Shown piece after piece: positions 4,779-5,591 of a stretch of DNA of 5,591 bases (within the stretch, counting starts at the first letter, position 1; the number at the start of each line of letters is the position of its first letter). The notes beneath the pieces are model-generated. The model ran no database searches. It had not been told where the DNA came from and saw only the letters and a list, made by a program, of their open reading frames with translations. The DNA lies in NCBI GenBank assembly GCA_937891875.1, contig CALATR010001067.1, positions 1-5,591 on the forward strand. Direction: 5' to 3'. The translations under genes were made by a program, and so were the position numbers. Source of the stretch: an uncultured Pseudomonadota bacterium. GTDB taxonomy: Bacteria > Myxococcota_A > UBA796 > GCA-2862545.

Positions 4779-5591
4779 ATGTTGCGCTTCACCGTGGAGC
4801 AGCTCGAGGTCCTGGATGCGATCGCCCGGGAAGGGAGCTTCGCCGCGGCAGGTCGGGCGACCCACCGCTCGACGCCGGCGGTGTCCTATGCGGTGAAGGG
4901 GCTCGAGGATGCCCTCGGCCTGCCCCTGTTCGACCGCAGCGGCCACCGGGCGCGACTGACGCCCGCGGGCCGGCTGGTGCTGGGCGAGGCGCGGCGGGTG
5001 CTCGATCGGGGGAGGGAGCTGGAGCAGGTCGCCGGGCTGCTGCAGCAGGACTGGGAGCCCGAGCTGGTCGTGGTCGTCGACGGGCTGCTGCCGATGGACA
5101 AGATCATGGGGGCGGTCCGTCAGCTCGCCGAGCTGGGTGCGCCGACGCGGATCCGCGTGCGGGTCGAGTACCTGACCGGGGTGCCCGAGCGCTTCGTCGC
5201 CGAGCAGGCGGCGCTCATGGTCGCGCTCGACCTGCATCCCGACCCGGCCTTCCTGGCCGTCGAGCTGCCGCCGGTGGCGCTGCGCCTGTGTGTGCAGCGG
5301 GATCACGCGCTCGCCGAGGCCGACGGGCCGCTCGATCGCGCTGCCCTGGCCGAGCACGTCGAGCTGGTGGTGGCCGACAGCGGGCGCCGGGGGTCCGACG
5401 GGCAGCATCGACTGTGGCTGGGCAGCCCCCACGTCTTCGAGGTCAGCGACTTCCACACCAAGGTCCAGGCCGTGCGCGCGGGGGTGGGCTTCGGCTGGCT
5501 CCCGGAGCATCTCGTGCTGGACGACATCCTCTCCGGCGAGCTGGTGGCGCTGCCCTTCGTCGAGGGCGGCCGCCACGCCTTCACCCCCCAG
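4779..5591 (+). CDS. LysR-family transcriptional regulator, 3' end outside window
   Basis: The first 271 residues are present and the frame is open at the right edge. LysR proteins are usually about 300 residues, so roughly 30-40 are missing. The N-terminus is a classic LysR winged helix-turn-helix (about 4-62): FTVEQLEVLDAIAREGSFAA, then TPAVSYAVKGLEDALGLPLF and a TPAG motif after the recognition helix. A linker helix (about 63-90) and the substrate-binding effector domain follow, including the common late motif VRAGVGFGWLP (about 232-242). The ATG at 4779-4781 follows a strong AGGAGG (4765-4770) at 8 nt. The gene diverges from hmgA-hppD, the standard layout for a LysR protein controlling the neighbouring operon and itself. 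A response to homogentisate, 4-hydroxyphenylpyruvate or tyrosine is inference. The gene is missing from simple ORF lists because no stop occurs before the window ends. Confidence 0.95.
   Translation, partial: MLRFTVEQLEVLDAIAREGSFAAAGRATHRSTPAVSYAVKGLEDALGLPLFDRSGHRARLTPAGRLVLGEARRVLDRGRELEQVAGLLQQDWEPELVVVVDGLLPMDKIMGAVRQLAELGAPTRIRVRVEYLTGVPERFVAEQAALMVALDLHPDPAFLAVELPPVALRLCVQRDHALAEADGPLDRAALAEHVELVVADSGRRGSDGQHRLWLGSPHVFEVSDFHTKVQAVRAGVGFGWLPEHLVLDDILSGELVALPFVEGGRHAFTPQ

Noticed and set aside
4595..4792. N-terminal extension of hmgA by 66 codons
   Set aside because: It crosses the divergent promoter region into lysR and lacks conserved sequence; MYWSKG with GGAGG 4 nt upstream is the expected start.
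4734..5576. 280-codon minus-strand open frame opposite the LysR gene
   Set aside because: It is rich in Gln, His and Arg, as expected from the reverse complement of GC-rich coding DNA, and the plus strand encodes an unmistakable LysR protein.
1..5591. CRISPR array, tRNA, rRNA or riboswitch
   Set aside because: No regular repeat-spacer pattern, cloverleaf or recognisable conserved RNA core was seen on reading. A covariance-model search was not possible here.

Overview
The window is high-GC bacterial DNA, probably from a Gram-negative such as a pseudomonadote or myxococcote. The evidence is strong G/C bias at third codon positions, a LysR-type regulator divergent from a catabolic operon, and Pseudomonas-like sequence in the 4-hydroxyphenylpyruvate dioxygenase. 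No gene pins down the taxon. The GC bias keeps non-coding frames open, so many long spurious ORFs oppose the real genes.

Layout from left to right: a GC-rich non-coding stretch with degenerate short repeats (1-122); a four-helix membrane protein of unknown function on the minus strand (123-734); a complete IS1380-family insertion sequence (760-2456) with an intact transposase on the minus strand, flanked by CTAG on both sides; 4-hydroxyphenylpyruvate dioxygenase (2457-3488, minus); homogentisate 1,2-dioxygenase of the short type (3491-4594, minus); a divergent regulatory region (4595-4778); and a LysR-family regulator on the plus strand that runs off the right edge (4779-5591).

The two dioxygenases catalyse consecutive steps of tyrosine catabolism: 4-hydroxyphenylpyruvate to homogentisate, then homogentisate to maleylacetoacetate. 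They are separated by 2 nt and are probably translationally coupled. The divergent LysR gene is the natural candidate regulator. Maleylacetoacetate isomerase and fumarylacetoacetase are not in the window.

The most interesting part is the insertion sequence. Removing it and one CTAG copy leaves hppD with its TAG stop, then 21 nt containing a Shine-Dalgarno sequence, then the ATG of the membrane protein gene. The IS therefore landed on the stop codon of hppD, split a probable three-gene transcription unit, and damaged neither reading frame. Its transposase lies in the same direction as the operon. Just inside the IS a strong hairpin buries the transposase ribosome binding site, and it can form only in transcripts that enter from outside. 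This looks like a shield against readthrough expression, as known for IS10 and IS50. I found no evidence for a wholly new multi-gene system.
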